In this document: positions 8,735-17,390 of the stretch, piece after piece | Numbering within the stretch: position 1 is the first letter of the stretch | Layout: each line of letters starts with the position of its first letter | DNA from: Variovorax sp. RA8 | GTDB taxonomy: Bacteria > Pseudomonadota > Gammaproteobacteria > Burkholderiales > Burkholderiaceae_C | Direction of reading: 5' to 3' | Length of the DNA stretch: 64,000 bases | Assembly (NCBI RefSeq): GCF_901827175.1 | Contig: NZ_LR594662.1 | Span: 2,108,001-2,172,000 of the forward strand | The notes under the pieces: generated by a model | Told to the model about the DNA's origin: nothing | The model's database searches: none | The model's input: the letters and a program-made list of their open reading frames with translations, nothing else | Program-made: the position numbers and the translations under genes

Positions 8735-8881
8735 ATGCGAATCGGCGAATCACTGTCGTCCATGGGCATCGAGCTGCTGACAAGCGAGGCAGGCGCCTCC
8801 TTCATGGAATGCGCCCTGGTCGGCTCGCTGGTGCTCGTCTTCTGCATGTTGCTGGTCCTGGCCTGGAACAAGAACACATGA
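8735..8881 (+). CDS. Flp-type pilin-like peptide (divergent first pilin)
   Basis: The frame has 48 residues and begins at an ATG preceded by GGAGAG. After a short leader it reads SEAG/ASFMECALVGSLVLVFCMLLVL. This is the Flp layout: prepilin cleavage after Gly, Glu at +5 of the mature protein, then a hydrophobic helix. The residue after that Glu is Cys where Flp pilins normally have Tyr, and the mature peptide is only about 30 residues, ending in AWNKNT. Standing directly before the prepilin peptidase gene, it is likely a minor or divergent Flp pilin. A second, canonical Flp gene lies 3.6 kb downstream. Confidence 0.7.
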   Translation: MRIGESLSSMGIELLTSEAGASFMECALVGSLVLVFCMLLVLAWNKNT

Positions 8882-8940
8882 GGCCCGGTCGCCGGGTCTC
8901 CTGATACGCCGTCGATCGGACGAGAGAGAGAAGTCGCCAA

Positions 8941-9525
8941 ATGCAGGAATTTCACGCGCTGCTCGAGCTCCTTGCGATGCTGGTGTTCGACCCGCGCACC
9001 GCGGTGCTCATTGCCTTGCTGGTCATTGCGGGCGTTACCGACTACCGCACCTACCGCATTCCCAACTGGCTGACCTTCGGCGGCGCCGCCTTCGCGCTGG
9101 TCTACAAGACCGTCATCGCCGTGTCGCCTGGCTCGGCCCTCCTGATGGCCTCGGGGGGGCTGCTTCTCGGATTCTTGCTGCTGCTGCCGCTCTACATGCT
9201 GCATGCGATGGGGGCGGGCGACGTGAAGCTGATGGCGATGGTGGGTGCGTTCCTGGGGCTCGACGAGACCTTCCAGGCGGTGCTGTGCGCCTTGATCGCC
9301 GGCGGCGTCGGCGCCATCGGATTTGCGCTGCTCAAGGGCCGTGTCGGCCGGATGCTGGCTAACACGCGGGATGTGCTCCGCGACCTCGTGACCCTCAGCC
9401 TGGCGGGCGTGCGGCCCGACGCCCGGATGCACGCGGGCCAATCCATCGGAAAGCTCCCCTACGGCGTGTGCATCAGCGCCGGAACGATCGGCTACGTGCT
9501 GAGCCGGCAACTGGGCTTCGTCTAG
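8941..9525 (+). CDS. cpaA: Prepilin peptidase CpaA/TadV (A24 family)
   Basis: A 194-residue polytopic inner-membrane aspartic peptidase. The two catalytic aspartates are visible: D34 in VTDYRTYRIPNWL and D94 in GAGDVKLMAM, with the GxGD motif. Length and layout match CpaA/TadV, which lacks the N-terminal methylase domain of PilD. It would remove the short leaders of the Flp pilins and the TadE-type pseudopilins encoded in this locus. It follows the divergent pilin by 59 bp and precedes cpaB by 43 bp in one transcription unit. Confidence 0.93.
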   Translation: MQEFHALLELLAMLVFDPRTAVLIALLVIAGVTDYRTYRIPNWLTFGGAAFALVYKTVIAVSPGSALLMASGGLLLGFLLLLPLYMLHAMGAGDVKLMAMVGAFLGLDETFQAVLCALIAGGVGAIGFALLKGRVGRMLANTRDVLRDLVTLSLAGVRPDARMHAGQSIGKLPYGVCISAGTIGYVLSRQLGFV

Positions 9526-9568
9526 ACCGGCGCGCCGTCTGCAATCCATTTTTCAAGCGAGGCATCCC

Positions 9569-10414
9569 ATGAGGAACATCAAGGCAATCGCACTACTCGT
9601 CCTGGCGCTGCTGGCCGGCCTGGCCGCCGCCGTGTACGCGACCGGCTGGGTTTCCCGGCAAGGCGGCGTCGCGTCGAACAAGGTGGTGGTCGCGGCCGTC
9701 GACATCGAGCTGGGCAGCCGCGTCAACGCCCAGATGTTGACGACCGTCGACTGGCCCAGCGGCTCGGTGCCGCCAGGGGCCTTCACGGATGTGCAAGCGC
9801 TGCAGGACCGCGTGGTCAAGGTCGGCGTGCTTCGCGGCGAAGCGCTGATGGAAGGCAAGCTCGCGCCTGTCGGCACGCAGGGCGGCCTCTCGGCGGTGAT
9901 CGCCGCAGGCAAGCGCGCCATGACGGTCCGGGTCAACGAGGTGGTGGGCGTGGCCGGCTTCGCGCTGCCCGGCAACTACGTCGACGTGGTGGTCAACGCC
10001 CAGCAGGACAAGGTCAAGGGCGAGGACAGCGTGCAGATCAGCAAGACCGTGCTGGAACACGTGCTGGTGCTGGCGGTCGCGCAGGAGGCCGGGCGCGACG
10101 ACACCAAGCCGAAGGTGGTCAGTGCGGTGACGCTCGAGCTCTCGCTCGAGGACTCGGAAAAACTCGACCTCGCACGCAGCGTCGGCACGCTGTCCCTGGT
10201 GCTGCGCAACCAGATCGACAAGGAGAAGGTCGCCACCGCCGGCATCACCAAGAGCCAGCTTTTCGGCGACAAGGCCATCGTGCCCGTGTCGCTTGCCGCA
10301 CCCGCGCCCGCACCGGCCAGGCCGCGAGTTTCCGTCGTGAGGCCCGCGGTCCGCCAGCCGGTGGAGTGCGTGGAGGTCATACAGGGCGCCAGCCGCGCGC
10401 TCAGCTGCTTCTAA
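9569..10414 (+). CDS. cpaB: Tad pilus assembly protein CpaB/RcpC
   Basis: The 281 residues have an N-terminal signal/anchor (KAIALLVLALLAGLAAAVYA) followed by a SAF domain (about 40-105), including VVAAVDIELGSRVNAQML, and the RcpC/CpaB region with AGKRAMTVRVNEVVGVAGF and PGNYVDVVVNAQQ. This periplasmic protein stabilises or gates the Tad secretin and may touch peptidoglycan through its SAF domains. It is followed by the secretin gene after 23 bp. The C-terminal tail has a proline/alanine-rich stretch (AAPAPAPARPR) ahead of a short conserved-looking end. Confidence 0.92.
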   Translation: MRNIKAIALLVLALLAGLAAAVYATGWVSRQGGVASNKVVVAAVDIELGSRVNAQMLTTVDWPSGSVPPGAFTDVQALQDRVVKVGVLRGEALMEGKLAPVGTQGGLSAVIAAGKRAMTVRVNEVVGVAGFALPGNYVDVVVNAQQDKVKGEDSVQISKTVLEHVLVLAVAQEAGRDDTKPKVVSAVTLELSLEDSEKLDLARSVGTLSLVLRNQIDKEKVATAGITKSQLFGDKAIVPVSLAAPAPAPARPRVSVVRPAVRQPVECVEVIQGASRALSCF

Positions 10415-10437
10415 CAAGGTATCGAGGAGAAGACCAA

Positions 10438-11943
10438 GTGCACAAGAAAAGCCAATTCGCCATGGTGCTCGCGGCTCTCGCGTGCACCGCCGTCCCGAGC
10501 CATGCGGCAGACGGCCCCTTCGCCGCCCAGGTGCCGGGCGCAGCCACGGTGGCGCCCGTCCCGGCCGCCCCGGCGACGAGGCGCTGCACCTCCGTGATCT
10601 CCGACGAGCAGCCCACCTATGTGATGCTGGGCAAGTCCGCCGTCATCCCGCTCAAGTCGCGGGTGACGCGCATTCTGGTCGGCGGCCATTCGGGCGGCGG
10701 TAGCAGGGCGCCAGCGGCAGCACCGATGTCCGCGCCGGGTACCGCGATGCCTGCCGGCGCTCCGGCTTCGCCGGGAAACGCCAACGATGGTGTCGGCGAC
10801 CTCGAGGTCATGCTGCTCAGCCCCACGGACCTGTTCTTCAAGGGCCGGACCGCCGGTTCCATGAACGTCGTGCTGCAGAACGCGGAGGGCACCTGCTTCA
10901 TCAAGGACATCGTCGTCACCGTCGATCCGCTGGCGCTGCAGGCGAAGCTGGCGGAACTGATGCCGGAGGAGAAGGGCATCAAGGTGCGCGGGGCGGAGCG
11001 GGCCATCGTGCTCACGGGCGAGGTCAGCGACGCGCTCCGGCTCCAAGACGTGATGAGCCTGGCCGCGTCTTATGGCGATGGCAAGAAGGTGGTCAACCTG
11101 CTGCGCGTCATGGCCCCGCAACAGGTCATGCTCGAGGTCAAGATCGCCGAGGTCAGCAAGACGCTGCTCGATCGGCTGGGTTCGCGCCTCGCGCTGGCCC
11201 GGTCGAGCAGCGCCGGTGCGAACCAGTATTCACTGATCTCCAGCTTCCTGAGCGAGGGCGGTGGCTTCGTCGAGGCGCTCCGGGTCGGCCGGACCCGGAT
11301 CGGGCTCGACGGCCAGAAGGACGACGGCCTGGTGCGGGTTCTGGCCGAGCCCAACATCATGGCCATCAGCGGCCAGCAGGCGAGCTTCCTCTCGGGCGGC
11401 AAGATCTACATTCCGGTCTCGCAGAGCAACCTCGGCGGCATTCCGACCATTACGCTGGAAGAAAAGGAATTCGGCATCGGAGTGAAGTTCACTCCTACGG
11501 TGCTGGACGGCGGCCGCGTCCATCTGAAGATGGTCTCAGAAGTCTCGGACCTATCGCAGACCGGCTCTCCCTTCACGACCGTCGGTGGTGTGACTTCGGT
11601 CCTGCCCTCGCTCACGGTTCGGCGGGCCGACACGACTGTTCAACTTAACGATGGTCAGAGCTTCGTCATTGCCGGCCTGATCAAGAGCAACGTCACCGAA
11701 TCCGTCAAGCGTTTCCCTGGGCTGGGCGAGGTGCCGGTGGTTGGTGCGCTGGCGCGCAGCACCGAATTCCAGAATGACCAGACCGAACTGCTGTTCGTGA
11801 TCACCCCGCGCATGGTCAAGCCGCTGACCGAATCGCCGCGGCTGCCGACCGACAACCACGTCGTTCCCAGCCGCGCCGAGGTCTATTTCAACGGCGCACT
11901 CGAGAGCTCGACACCTGCGCCGTATGCCCCGCAAGACCACTAA
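10438..11943 (+). CDS. cpaC: Tad outer-membrane secretin CpaC/RcpA
   Basis: A 501-residue secretin. The GTG at 10438 has AGGAGA upstream and opens a signal peptide MHKKSQFAMVLAALACTAVPSHA, so I prefer it to the longer frame. An N-terminal pilus-specific domain (YVMLGKSAVIPLKSRVTRILVGG, LSPTDLFFKGRTAGSMNVVL) precedes a BON-like region. The secretin core has QQVMLEVKIAEVSKTLLDRLG and VRVLAEPNIMAISGQQASFLSGG, and ends with LNDGQSFVIAGLIKSN and a TELLFVITPRMV strand. An insertion rich in Ala, Pro and Gly (about 85-115) interrupts the N-domain. It forms the outer-membrane pore for the Flp pilus. Confidence 0.94.
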   Translation: MHKKSQFAMVLAALACTAVPSHAADGPFAAQVPGAATVAPVPAAPATRRCTSVISDEQPTYVMLGKSAVIPLKSRVTRILVGGHSGGGSRAPAAAPMSAPGTAMPAGAPASPGNANDGVGDLEVMLLSPTDLFFKGRTAGSMNVVLQNAEGTCFIKDIVVTVDPLALQAKLAELMPEEKGIKVRGAERAIVLTGEVSDALRLQDVMSLAASYGDGKKVVNLLRVMAPQQVMLEVKIAEVSKTLLDRLGSRLALARSSSAGANQYSLISSFLSEGGGFVEALRVGRTRIGLDGQKDDGLVRVLAEPNIMAISGQQASFLSGGKIYIPVSQSNLGGIPTITLEEKEFGIGVKFTPTVLDGGRVHLKMVSEVSDLSQTGSPFTTVGGVTSVLPSLTVRRADTTVQLNDGQSFVIAGLIKSNVTESVKRFPGLGEVPVVGALARSTEFQNDQTELLFVITPRMVKPLTESPRLPTDNHVVPSRAEVYFNGALESSTPAPYAPQDH

Positions 11944-11955
11944 ATGAGGACCGCC

Positions 11956-12234
11956 ATGACCAAGAAATTTCTCGCCATCGCGGCGCTCATCAGCCTTGTC
12001 ACAGGTTGCTCGACGACGACACCGCACTACGACGCACGCTTCGGCGATGCAGTGCGCGACGCCAAGAGAAAGATGACCATCAATCCCGAAGCGGGGAAGA
12101 AGCGCGACGAAGCGCTCGGACTGGACGGCCGGGCGTCGCGGGAAACGATGCAGCGCTACCAGGACAGCTACAAGGAGCCACCCCCGGCGGTGAACGTCAT
12201 CAACATTGGCGGGAGCATCGGCTCTTCGCGTTGA
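11956..12234 (+). CDS. Small Tad-locus lipoprotein
   Basis: A 92-residue lipoprotein with a signal peptide and lipobox LVTGC, followed by a short mature part containing YDARFGDAVRDAKRKMTINPEAG. That motif recurs in small proteins of betaproteobacterial Tad loci at the place where CpaD stands in Caulobacter, but this protein is much shorter than CpaD. I chose the ATG at 11956 because GAGGA lies seven bases before it. An in-frame ATG at 11944 directly abuts the secretin stop. Its likely role is outer-membrane pilotin or assembly lipoprotein for the secretin, by position. Confidence 0.8.
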   Translation: MTKKFLAIAALISLVTGCSTTTPHYDARFGDAVRDAKRKMTINPEAGKKRDEALGLDGRASRETMQRYQDSYKEPPPAVNVINIGGSIGSSR

Positions 12235-12341
12235 TTCGAAACGGCCGCGACAGCAGCCATCTACTTGGAAAGGAGCCGATATCGAGCGAGACGTCAGCCA
12301 TTCACCCATTCCTTTATCAATTTCTCTTCAAAGGTAATCAC

Positions 12342-12542
12342 ATGAACAAGCTTCTCAATTCCGCCCGTTCCTTTCTCAAGGATGAAGAAGGCGCGCAAGT
12401 GATCGAGTACGCACTGATCATCGCCGTGGTGTCGATCGCCCTGGTGGTCGCTCTCTCCACGCTGCTGACGGCAGGCAACGGCCCGTTCGCGGCCTTCGTC
12501 ACACGCGTCATCACCTGCCTGACAGGCCCGGCCTGCACCTGA
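12342..12542 (+). CDS. flp: Flp-family type IVb pilin
   Basis: A 66-residue prepilin with the classical Flp site KDEEG/AQVIEYALIIAVVSIALVVAL: cleavage after Gly, Glu at +5 and Tyr at +6, then a hydrophobic helix. The C-terminal part ends in a two-cysteine segment, ITCLTGPACT, which could form a small disulfide loop. AAAGG lies eight bases before the ATG. It is the probable major pilin, processed by CpaA and assembled by CpaF/TadB/TadC. The 107 bp before it could hold its own promoter, which would allow the high expression pilins need. Confidence 0.95.
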   Translation: MNKLLNSARSFLKDEEGAQVIEYALIIAVVSIALVVALSTLLTAGNGPFAAFVTRVITCLTGPACT

Positions 12543-12626
12543 GCCCACCCGGACGCAACGGTGGCCGCGACCTCAGGGGAGGTGCGGTCCCATCGTCCAC
12601 CCTTCATCGACCATTTGGGACTGACC

Positions 12627-13904
12627 ATGCGCAGCGCAGCAATCCGTCGACGCCAACGCGGGGCCTACATCGTCACCGCCGCGTTCCTGCTGCTGTTCCT
12701 GCTCGGTTTCATGGGCATCGCATTCGATTTCGGTCATCTGTTCGTGGTGAAGACCGAGCTGCAGACGGCCATGGACAGCTGTGCCCTGGCCGCAGCGCAG
12801 GAGCTTGACAGCCAACCCACTGCACTTGACCGCGCACGCAGCGCCGGCATGACGGCGGGCAATCTCAACCGGGTCAACATGCAATCGGGAACCTGGGCCA
12901 ACCAGGGCCAGATCGTCGTGGCCAACATCAGCTTCCGGGATGCCGCGTACGCGGCGACCACTTCGCCCGCGGCGGCGCGCTATGCGCAATGCCAGCACAC
13001 CCAGCCCAACATCAACGGCTGGCTGCTGAAGGCCATGGGCGCCTTCTCCGGCGGCGGGGCCGCCTTCCCCGCCACCCACAGCGTGGTTGCGAACGCGGTC
13101 GCCACCCGCGCAAGCGCACAGACCACCTGCCCGGTGCCGGTGGCGCTCAAGCCCAAGCCCGGTGGCACCGCGCCGAACTACGGCTTCGCGGTGGGCGAGT
13201 GGATCACCCTCATCAACGCGCAGAACGCAGCCCAGGGCGGCGAGATCGGCTGGGCCAACCTCGATGGGTCGAACAGCGCCTCCGAGACCGAGGCCGAGCT
13301 CAACGGACATTGCGGCACCCGCGTGGGCGACACACTGGGCACGCCCGGCGTCCAGAGCTCGGTGGCCGATGCGTGGAACTTCCGCTTCGGCATCTACAAG
13401 AACACCGGCGATCCCTCGTCCCTGATCGGAAACCCGGATTTCACGGGCTATGCCTACACCGCGAGCAACTGGCCGGCCCAGCAGAACGCCTACGACGGCC
13501 CCGCGCCGGGCGCGGCAGCGCCGACCGCGCAGAACTTCGTCACCAAGCGGGCGGCCTTCGCGTCCTGTGCCGACACGGGCACGCGGGTGAGGGGCGCGAA
13601 CAGCTGCGAGTCGATCACCGGCTTGTCCATGAACAGTTTTCAGAAACTCGCCGCGCCGGGCAACGCTACCGGCGGCCACAAGCAATACGGTCGCAACCGC
13701 CGGATCGTGACGGTGCCGGTCATCAACGGCGCGAACCAGGTCGTCGACTACGCCTGCATGCTGATGCTGCAGCCGCTGTCGATCCCGATGTCGAACGTGC
13801 AGCTCGAGTTTCGCGGCAATGCGGGGGCCGCGAACAGCCCTTGCGTCACCAGCGGCCTGGCGGGCGGTGGGGCCGGGCCGCTTGTGCCCGTCCTGGTGAG
13901 GTGA
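12627..13904 (+). CDS. tadG: TadG-like pilus assembly protein
   Basis: The 425 residues have an N-terminal TadE/G-type hydrophobic segment, RRQRGAYIVTAAFLLLFLLGFMGIAFDFGHLFVVKTELQ in outline, followed by the conserved AMDSCALAAAQELD. The long periplasmic part is Asn/Thr/Ala-rich and contains several cysteines (YAQCQH, TTCPVP, GHCGTR, FASCADTG, NSCESITG). The ATG at 12627 was chosen as the first before the RRQRG leader. TadG proteins have a putative Flp-like tail anchor and help pilus biogenesis or adhesion. No clear VWA MIDAS motif was found, so this is the shorter TadG type. Confidence 0.85.
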   Translation: MRSAAIRRRQRGAYIVTAAFLLLFLLGFMGIAFDFGHLFVVKTELQTAMDSCALAAAQELDSQPTALDRARSAGMTAGNLNRVNMQSGTWANQGQIVVANISFRDAAYAATTSPAAARYAQCQHTQPNINGWLLKAMGAFSGGGAAFPATHSVVANAVATRASAQTTCPVPVALKPKPGGTAPNYGFAVGEWITLINAQNAAQGGEIGWANLDGSNSASETEAELNGHCGTRVGDTLGTPGVQSSVADAWNFRFGIYKNTGDPSSLIGNPDFTGYAYTASNWPAQQNAYDGPAPGAAAPTAQNFVTKRAAFASCADTGTRVRGANSCESITGLSMNSFQKLAAPGNATGGHKQYGRNRRIVTVPVINGANQVVDYACMLMLQPLSIPMSNVQLEFRGNAGAANSPCVTSGLAGGGAGPLVPVLVR

Positions 13905-13909
13905 AGGCC

Positions 13910-14359
13910 ATGCGATCCGCACAACGAGGTGTCGCGCTGGTCGAGCTGGCGTTGATCATTCCACTGCTCCTGCTGCTGACCTTCGTCACGACCGAGTTCG
14001 GCCGCGCTCTCTATGAATACAACGCGGTCACCAAGTCCACGCGCGATGCGGTGCGCTACCTCTCGTACCAGACGCCCGGCACTCATGTCGCAGAGGCGCG
14101 CAACCTCATCGTCTACGGCAACATCGCCGGCAGCGGCACGCCGCTCGCCCGCAGCCTCTCGCTCGCCAATGTACCGGTAGGGACCTGCTGCACCTGGCAG
14201 AGCGCCGGGACCAATCCGGTCATCAACACGGTCACCGTGCGGGTGAGCAACTACACCTTCCACTCCCTGTTCACGAGCGTGCTTGGCATCGCCTTCGGCA
14301 ATGCCAACGGCGACATCGTGTTCGGCAACATCACCGCCACCATGCGAGCTGCGACATGA
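13910..14359 (+). CDS. tadE: TadE-family pseudopilin (first copy)
   Basis: The frame has 149 residues. It begins with the pseudopilin leader SAQRG/VALVELALIIPLLLLLTFVTTEFGRA, where cleavage after Gly leaves Glu at +5, as in TadE. The periplasmic part is small with a Cys-Cys pair (VGTCCTWQ). The ATG at 13910 has AGGTG five bases before it. A GTG at 13901 overlapping the tadG stop is an alternative adding three residues. The protein is probably processed by CpaA and works with the second TadE to prime pilus assembly. Confidence 0.88.
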   Translation: MRSAQRGVALVELALIIPLLLLLTFVTTEFGRALYEYNAVTKSTRDAVRYLSYQTPGTHVAEARNLIVYGNIAGSGTPLARSLSLANVPVGTCCTWQSAGTNPVINTVTVRVSNYTFHSLFTSVLGIAFGNANGDIVFGNITATMRAAT

Positions 14360-14787
14360 GAAACAGGCACAGCGGCGCCACCACGGTCGAGTTCGCCTTC
14401 GGCCTCCTGATCTTCCTGACCTTCACGCTGGGCATCACGGACTTCAGTCGAATGCTCTTCACCTGGAGCGCGGCCCAGGAAGCGACCCGCGCCGGCGCGC
14501 GCTATGCCGTGGTGTGCGACGACACCGGCCAGCAGGCGCAGGTGCTCGCGCGGATGCGCACGCTGCTGCCGCAGATCAACACCATCAACGTAGCCTGGAC
14601 GCCGGCGGGTTGCACCGCCGCCACCTGCCAGGGGGTGACGGTGACGATCACCGGGCTCAACTACCAGTGGATCTCGCCCATCGCCGGCGCCGCCGCGATC
14701 GCACCCATCCCGATGCCCACCTTCTCGACTTTCCTGCCGCGGGAAATCATGCGGCAGGACCCCAACAGCGCTGCCATTTGCTCGTGA
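14356..14787 (+). CDS. TadE-family pseudopilin (second copy)
   Basis: A 143-residue protein with leader RNRHSG/ATTVEFAFGLLIFLTFTLGITDFSR, the TadE/TadF pattern of Gly cleavage and Glu +5. The body contains SAAQEATRAGARYAVVCDD, the conserved post-helix region of this family. The ATG overlaps the previous stop as ATGA, so the two pseudopilins are coupled and probably made in equal amounts. It may take the role of TadF, which is otherwise absent from this locus. Confidence 0.88.
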   Translation: MRNRHSGATTVEFAFGLLIFLTFTLGITDFSRMLFTWSAAQEATRAGARYAVVCDDTGQQAQVLARMRTLLPQINTINVAWTPAGCTAATCQGVTVTITGLNYQWISPIAGAAAIAPIPMPTFSTFLPREIMRQDPNSAAICS

Positions 14788-14804
14788 AACCTGGACTGCC
14801 GACC

Positions 14805-15956
14805 ATGAAAATCTCCATCATCTCGCCCAACAAGAACCATCTCCAGGAGATGAGCCGACTGCTCGAGGCCCAGGCGCACACCGTGAGCGTGGTGGACGGC
14901 GGCAAGAGCAAGATGCACGTGGTCGCCGAGCGGGACAAGCCGGACCTGATGCTGGTCGATGGCATGTGCTGCGATCCCGAGGAGCTCACCCTGGTCGAGT
15001 ACGTCACGACCCACCATCCCCAGGTCGCGGTGATCCTGCTGTGCGCGACCCAGACGCCCGAGTTCCTCATCCGCTCGATGCGCGCCGGCGTGCGCGAGGT
15101 CCTGCCATCGCCGGCGAGCCCGGACGCGCTGGAGGCGGCGATCGGCCGCGTCGCGGCGAAGCTGCAGAAGGTGAAGCGCCCCGAGGCCGGCAAGGTCCTG
15201 GCCTTCATCCCCTGCAAGGGCGGCAGCGGCGCGACCTTCGTGGCGACCAACCTGGCCTGCCAGCTGGCCGAGACCAGCTCGGTGCTCCTGATCGACCTGA
15301 ACCTGCAGTTCGGCGATGCGCTTGCGTTCGTGAGCGACGGCAAGCCATCCTCCACGGTGGCGGATGTCGCGCACGACATCAGCCGGCTCGATGCCTCCTT
15401 CCTCGTGGCCAGCACGGTCAAGGTCGCCCCCAACTTCAGCGTGCTGGCCGCGCCGGAGGACCTCACGAAGGCCATGGAAGTCAAGGCCGAGCATATCGAC
15501 GCAATCATCGGGCTGGCCGTGACGCTGTACGACTTCGTGCTGCTCGACATCGGCCGCAACCTCAACAACCTGGCGATCCGGGCGCTCGACCGGGCCCACT
15601 GCATCTACCTTGTCCTGCAGCCCGGCCTGCCGGCCCTGCGCAATGCAACCAAGCTGATGGCGGTGTTCAAGTCGCTGGGCTACGCGGCGGGCAAGATGGA
15701 GTTGATCGTCAATCGCTTTGAGAAGGCCGGCGAGATCGGCATTCCGGAGATACAGCGCTCGCTGAATGCGACCCCGGTGCTCGTGTTGGGGGAGTCCGCC
15801 AAGGAAATCGACGCCTCGATCAATCGGGGTGTTCCGCTGGTGCGGATGTCCCGCGGCCATCCGGCGAGCCGCTGCCTGGCCGAGTTCGCCTTGTCGCTGG
15901 TGCCGCGGCAGGAGCAGAACACGAGCTTCTTCGCGCGACTCTTTCGCAGGGCGTAG
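14805..15956 (+). CDS. cpaE: Tad pilus localisation ATPase CpaE/TadZ
   Basis: The 383 residues have an N-terminal receiver-like domain (about 1-115) with LMLVDGMCCDPEE at the phosphoacceptor position. A MinD/ParA-type ATPase domain follows, with deviant Walker A CKGGSGATFVATNL (137-150) and a LIDLNLQFGDAL switch region. TadZ/CpaE proteins mark the pole or site where the pilus motor assembles. The signature second-lysine variant of ParA (KGGxGKT) is altered to GSGAT here, as in other TadZ proteins with weak ATPase activity. The ATG at 14805 is preferred to a GTG at 14784. Confidence 0.92.
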   Translation: MKISIISPNKNHLQEMSRLLEAQAHTVSVVDGGKSKMHVVAERDKPDLMLVDGMCCDPEELTLVEYVTTHHPQVAVILLCATQTPEFLIRSMRAGVREVLPSPASPDALEAAIGRVAAKLQKVKRPEAGKVLAFIPCKGGSGATFVATNLACQLAETSSVLLIDLNLQFGDALAFVSDGKPSSTVADVAHDISRLDASFLVASTVKVAPNFSVLAAPEDLTKAMEVKAEHIDAIIGLAVTLYDFVLLDIGRNLNNLAIRALDRAHCIYLVLQPGLPALRNATKLMAVFKSLGYAAGKMELIVNRFEKAGEIGIPEIQRSLNATPVLVLGESAKEIDASINRGVPLVRMSRGHPASRCLAEFALSLVPRQEQNTSFFARLFRRA

Positions 15957-15992
15957 TGCGCCCCCATTCCTCTCACCACAAGGCAGTTCACC

Positions 15993-17366
15993 ATGTCATT
16001 CCGGGAACAACTGGACGCGGTCGCGATGGAACCCATCGTGGGCGCCTCGCTTTTGACGGCCTCCGATTCCTTGGGCAATCCGATCGAGGCCAGCTCGTAC
16101 AAGATGCTCAAGAGCAGGATGCACCTGAAGCTGCTGGAGAAGTTCGACCTGGCGGCGCTGGAGACGCTGCCGCCCGAGGAGTTGCGGCAGGAGATCTCCG
16201 CCATGGTGGGCCGCCTGCTGCTGGAGGAGCAGACGGCGGTGAACGACATCGAGAAGCGGACGCTGATCCGCGACATCCAGCACGAGATGCTGGGCTTCGG
16301 GCCCATCGAGCTGCTGATGGCGGACCCCACGGTCTCGGACATCCTGGTCAACTCCTACGACCAGATCTACGTCGAGCGCAAGGGGCGGCTCGAGCGCACC
16401 AACGTCGGCTTCACCGACGAGAAGCACCTGCTGCGCATCATCGACAAGATCGTGTCGCTGGTCGGGCGCCGCATCGACGAGTCCAGCCCGATGGTCGATG
16501 CGCGCCTGCCCGACGGCTCGCGCGTCAACGCGGTCATCCCGCCGGTCGCGCTAGACGGGCCGATGATGTCCATCCGCCGCTTCGCCCACATCCCGCTGAA
16601 GATGGAGAACCTGGTGCAGGACCTCAAGAGCCTGACTCCGCAGATGGCCTTCATGCTCGAAGGCCTGGGCAAGTCCAAGGTCAACACGCTCATCTCCGGC
16701 GGCACGGGTGCCGGCAAGACCACGCTGCTGAACATCCTGTCGGGCTATATCCCCGAATCCGAACGCATCGTGACCATCGAGGACGCGGCCGAGCTCCAGA
16801 TGCAGCAGCCGCACGTGATCCGCATGGAGACCCGGCCGGCGAACATCGAAGGCAAGGGCGAGATCACGCAGCGAGCCCTGGTGCGCAACGCGCTGCGCAT
16901 GCGGCCTGACCGGATCGTGATCGGCGAGGTGCGCGGGGCCGAGGCCTTCGACATGCTGCAGGCGATGAACACGGGCCACGAGGGCTCGCTCACCACCATC
17001 CATGCCAACACGCCGCGCGACGCGCTGTCGAGGCTGGAGAACATGATCGGCATGGCCAACCTGAACCTCCCGCACAAGGCGGCGCGCTCGCAGATCGCCT
17101 CGGCCATCACGGTGGTGATCCAGGCGCTGCGGCTGATCGACGGGCGGCGCAAGATCACGAGCATCCAGGAGATCACGGGCATGGAGGGCGATGTCATCAC
17201 CATGCAGGAGATCTTCGCGTTCAAGCAGACGGGCGTCGGCACCGACGGGCTGGTGCAGGGCCATTTCCACGCGACCGGCGTGCGGCCGAAGTTCGCCGAG
17301 CGGTTGCGCGCCTTCGGCATCGTCCTGCCCGATGCCATGTTCGATCCGACCCGGCACTACGAATAG
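15993..17366 (+). CDS. cpaF: Tad pilus motor ATPase CpaF/TadA
   Basis: A 457-residue secretion ATPase of the CpaF/TadA type. Visible motifs are the N-domain block [25 protein letters not shown] in outline, Walker [15 protein letters not shown] (about 234-247), the Asp-box region [12 protein letters not shown], Walker B with [14 protein letters not shown], and the His box [15 protein letters not shown]. The cytoplasmic hexamer powers both extension and retraction of Flp pili. Length and motif spacing are normal. It is followed by tadB after 24 bp. Confidence 0.95.
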   Translation: MSFREQLDAVAMEPIVGASLLTASDSLGNPIEASSYKMLKSRMHLKLLEKFDLAALETLPPEELRQEISAMVGRLLLEEQTAVNDIEKRTLIRDIQHEMLGFGPIELLMADPTVSDILVNSYDQIYVERKGRLERTNVGFTDEKHLLRIIDKIVSLVGRRIDESSPMVDARLPDGSRVNAVIPPVALDGPMMSIRRFAHIPLKMENLVQDLKSLTPQMAFMLEGLGKSKVNTLISGGTGAGKTTLLNILSGYIPESERIVTIEDAAELQMQQPHVIRMETRPANIEGKGEITQRALVRNALRMRPDRIVIGEVRGAEAFDMLQAMNTGHEGSLTTIHANTPRDALSRLENMIGMANLNLPHKAARSQIASAITVVIQALRLIDGRRKITSIQEITGMEGDVITMQEIFAFKQTGVGTDGLVQGHFHATGVRPKFAERLRAFGIVLPDAMFDPTRHYE

Positions 17367-17390
17367 CAGGAACAACCAGGAGCCACGGCC

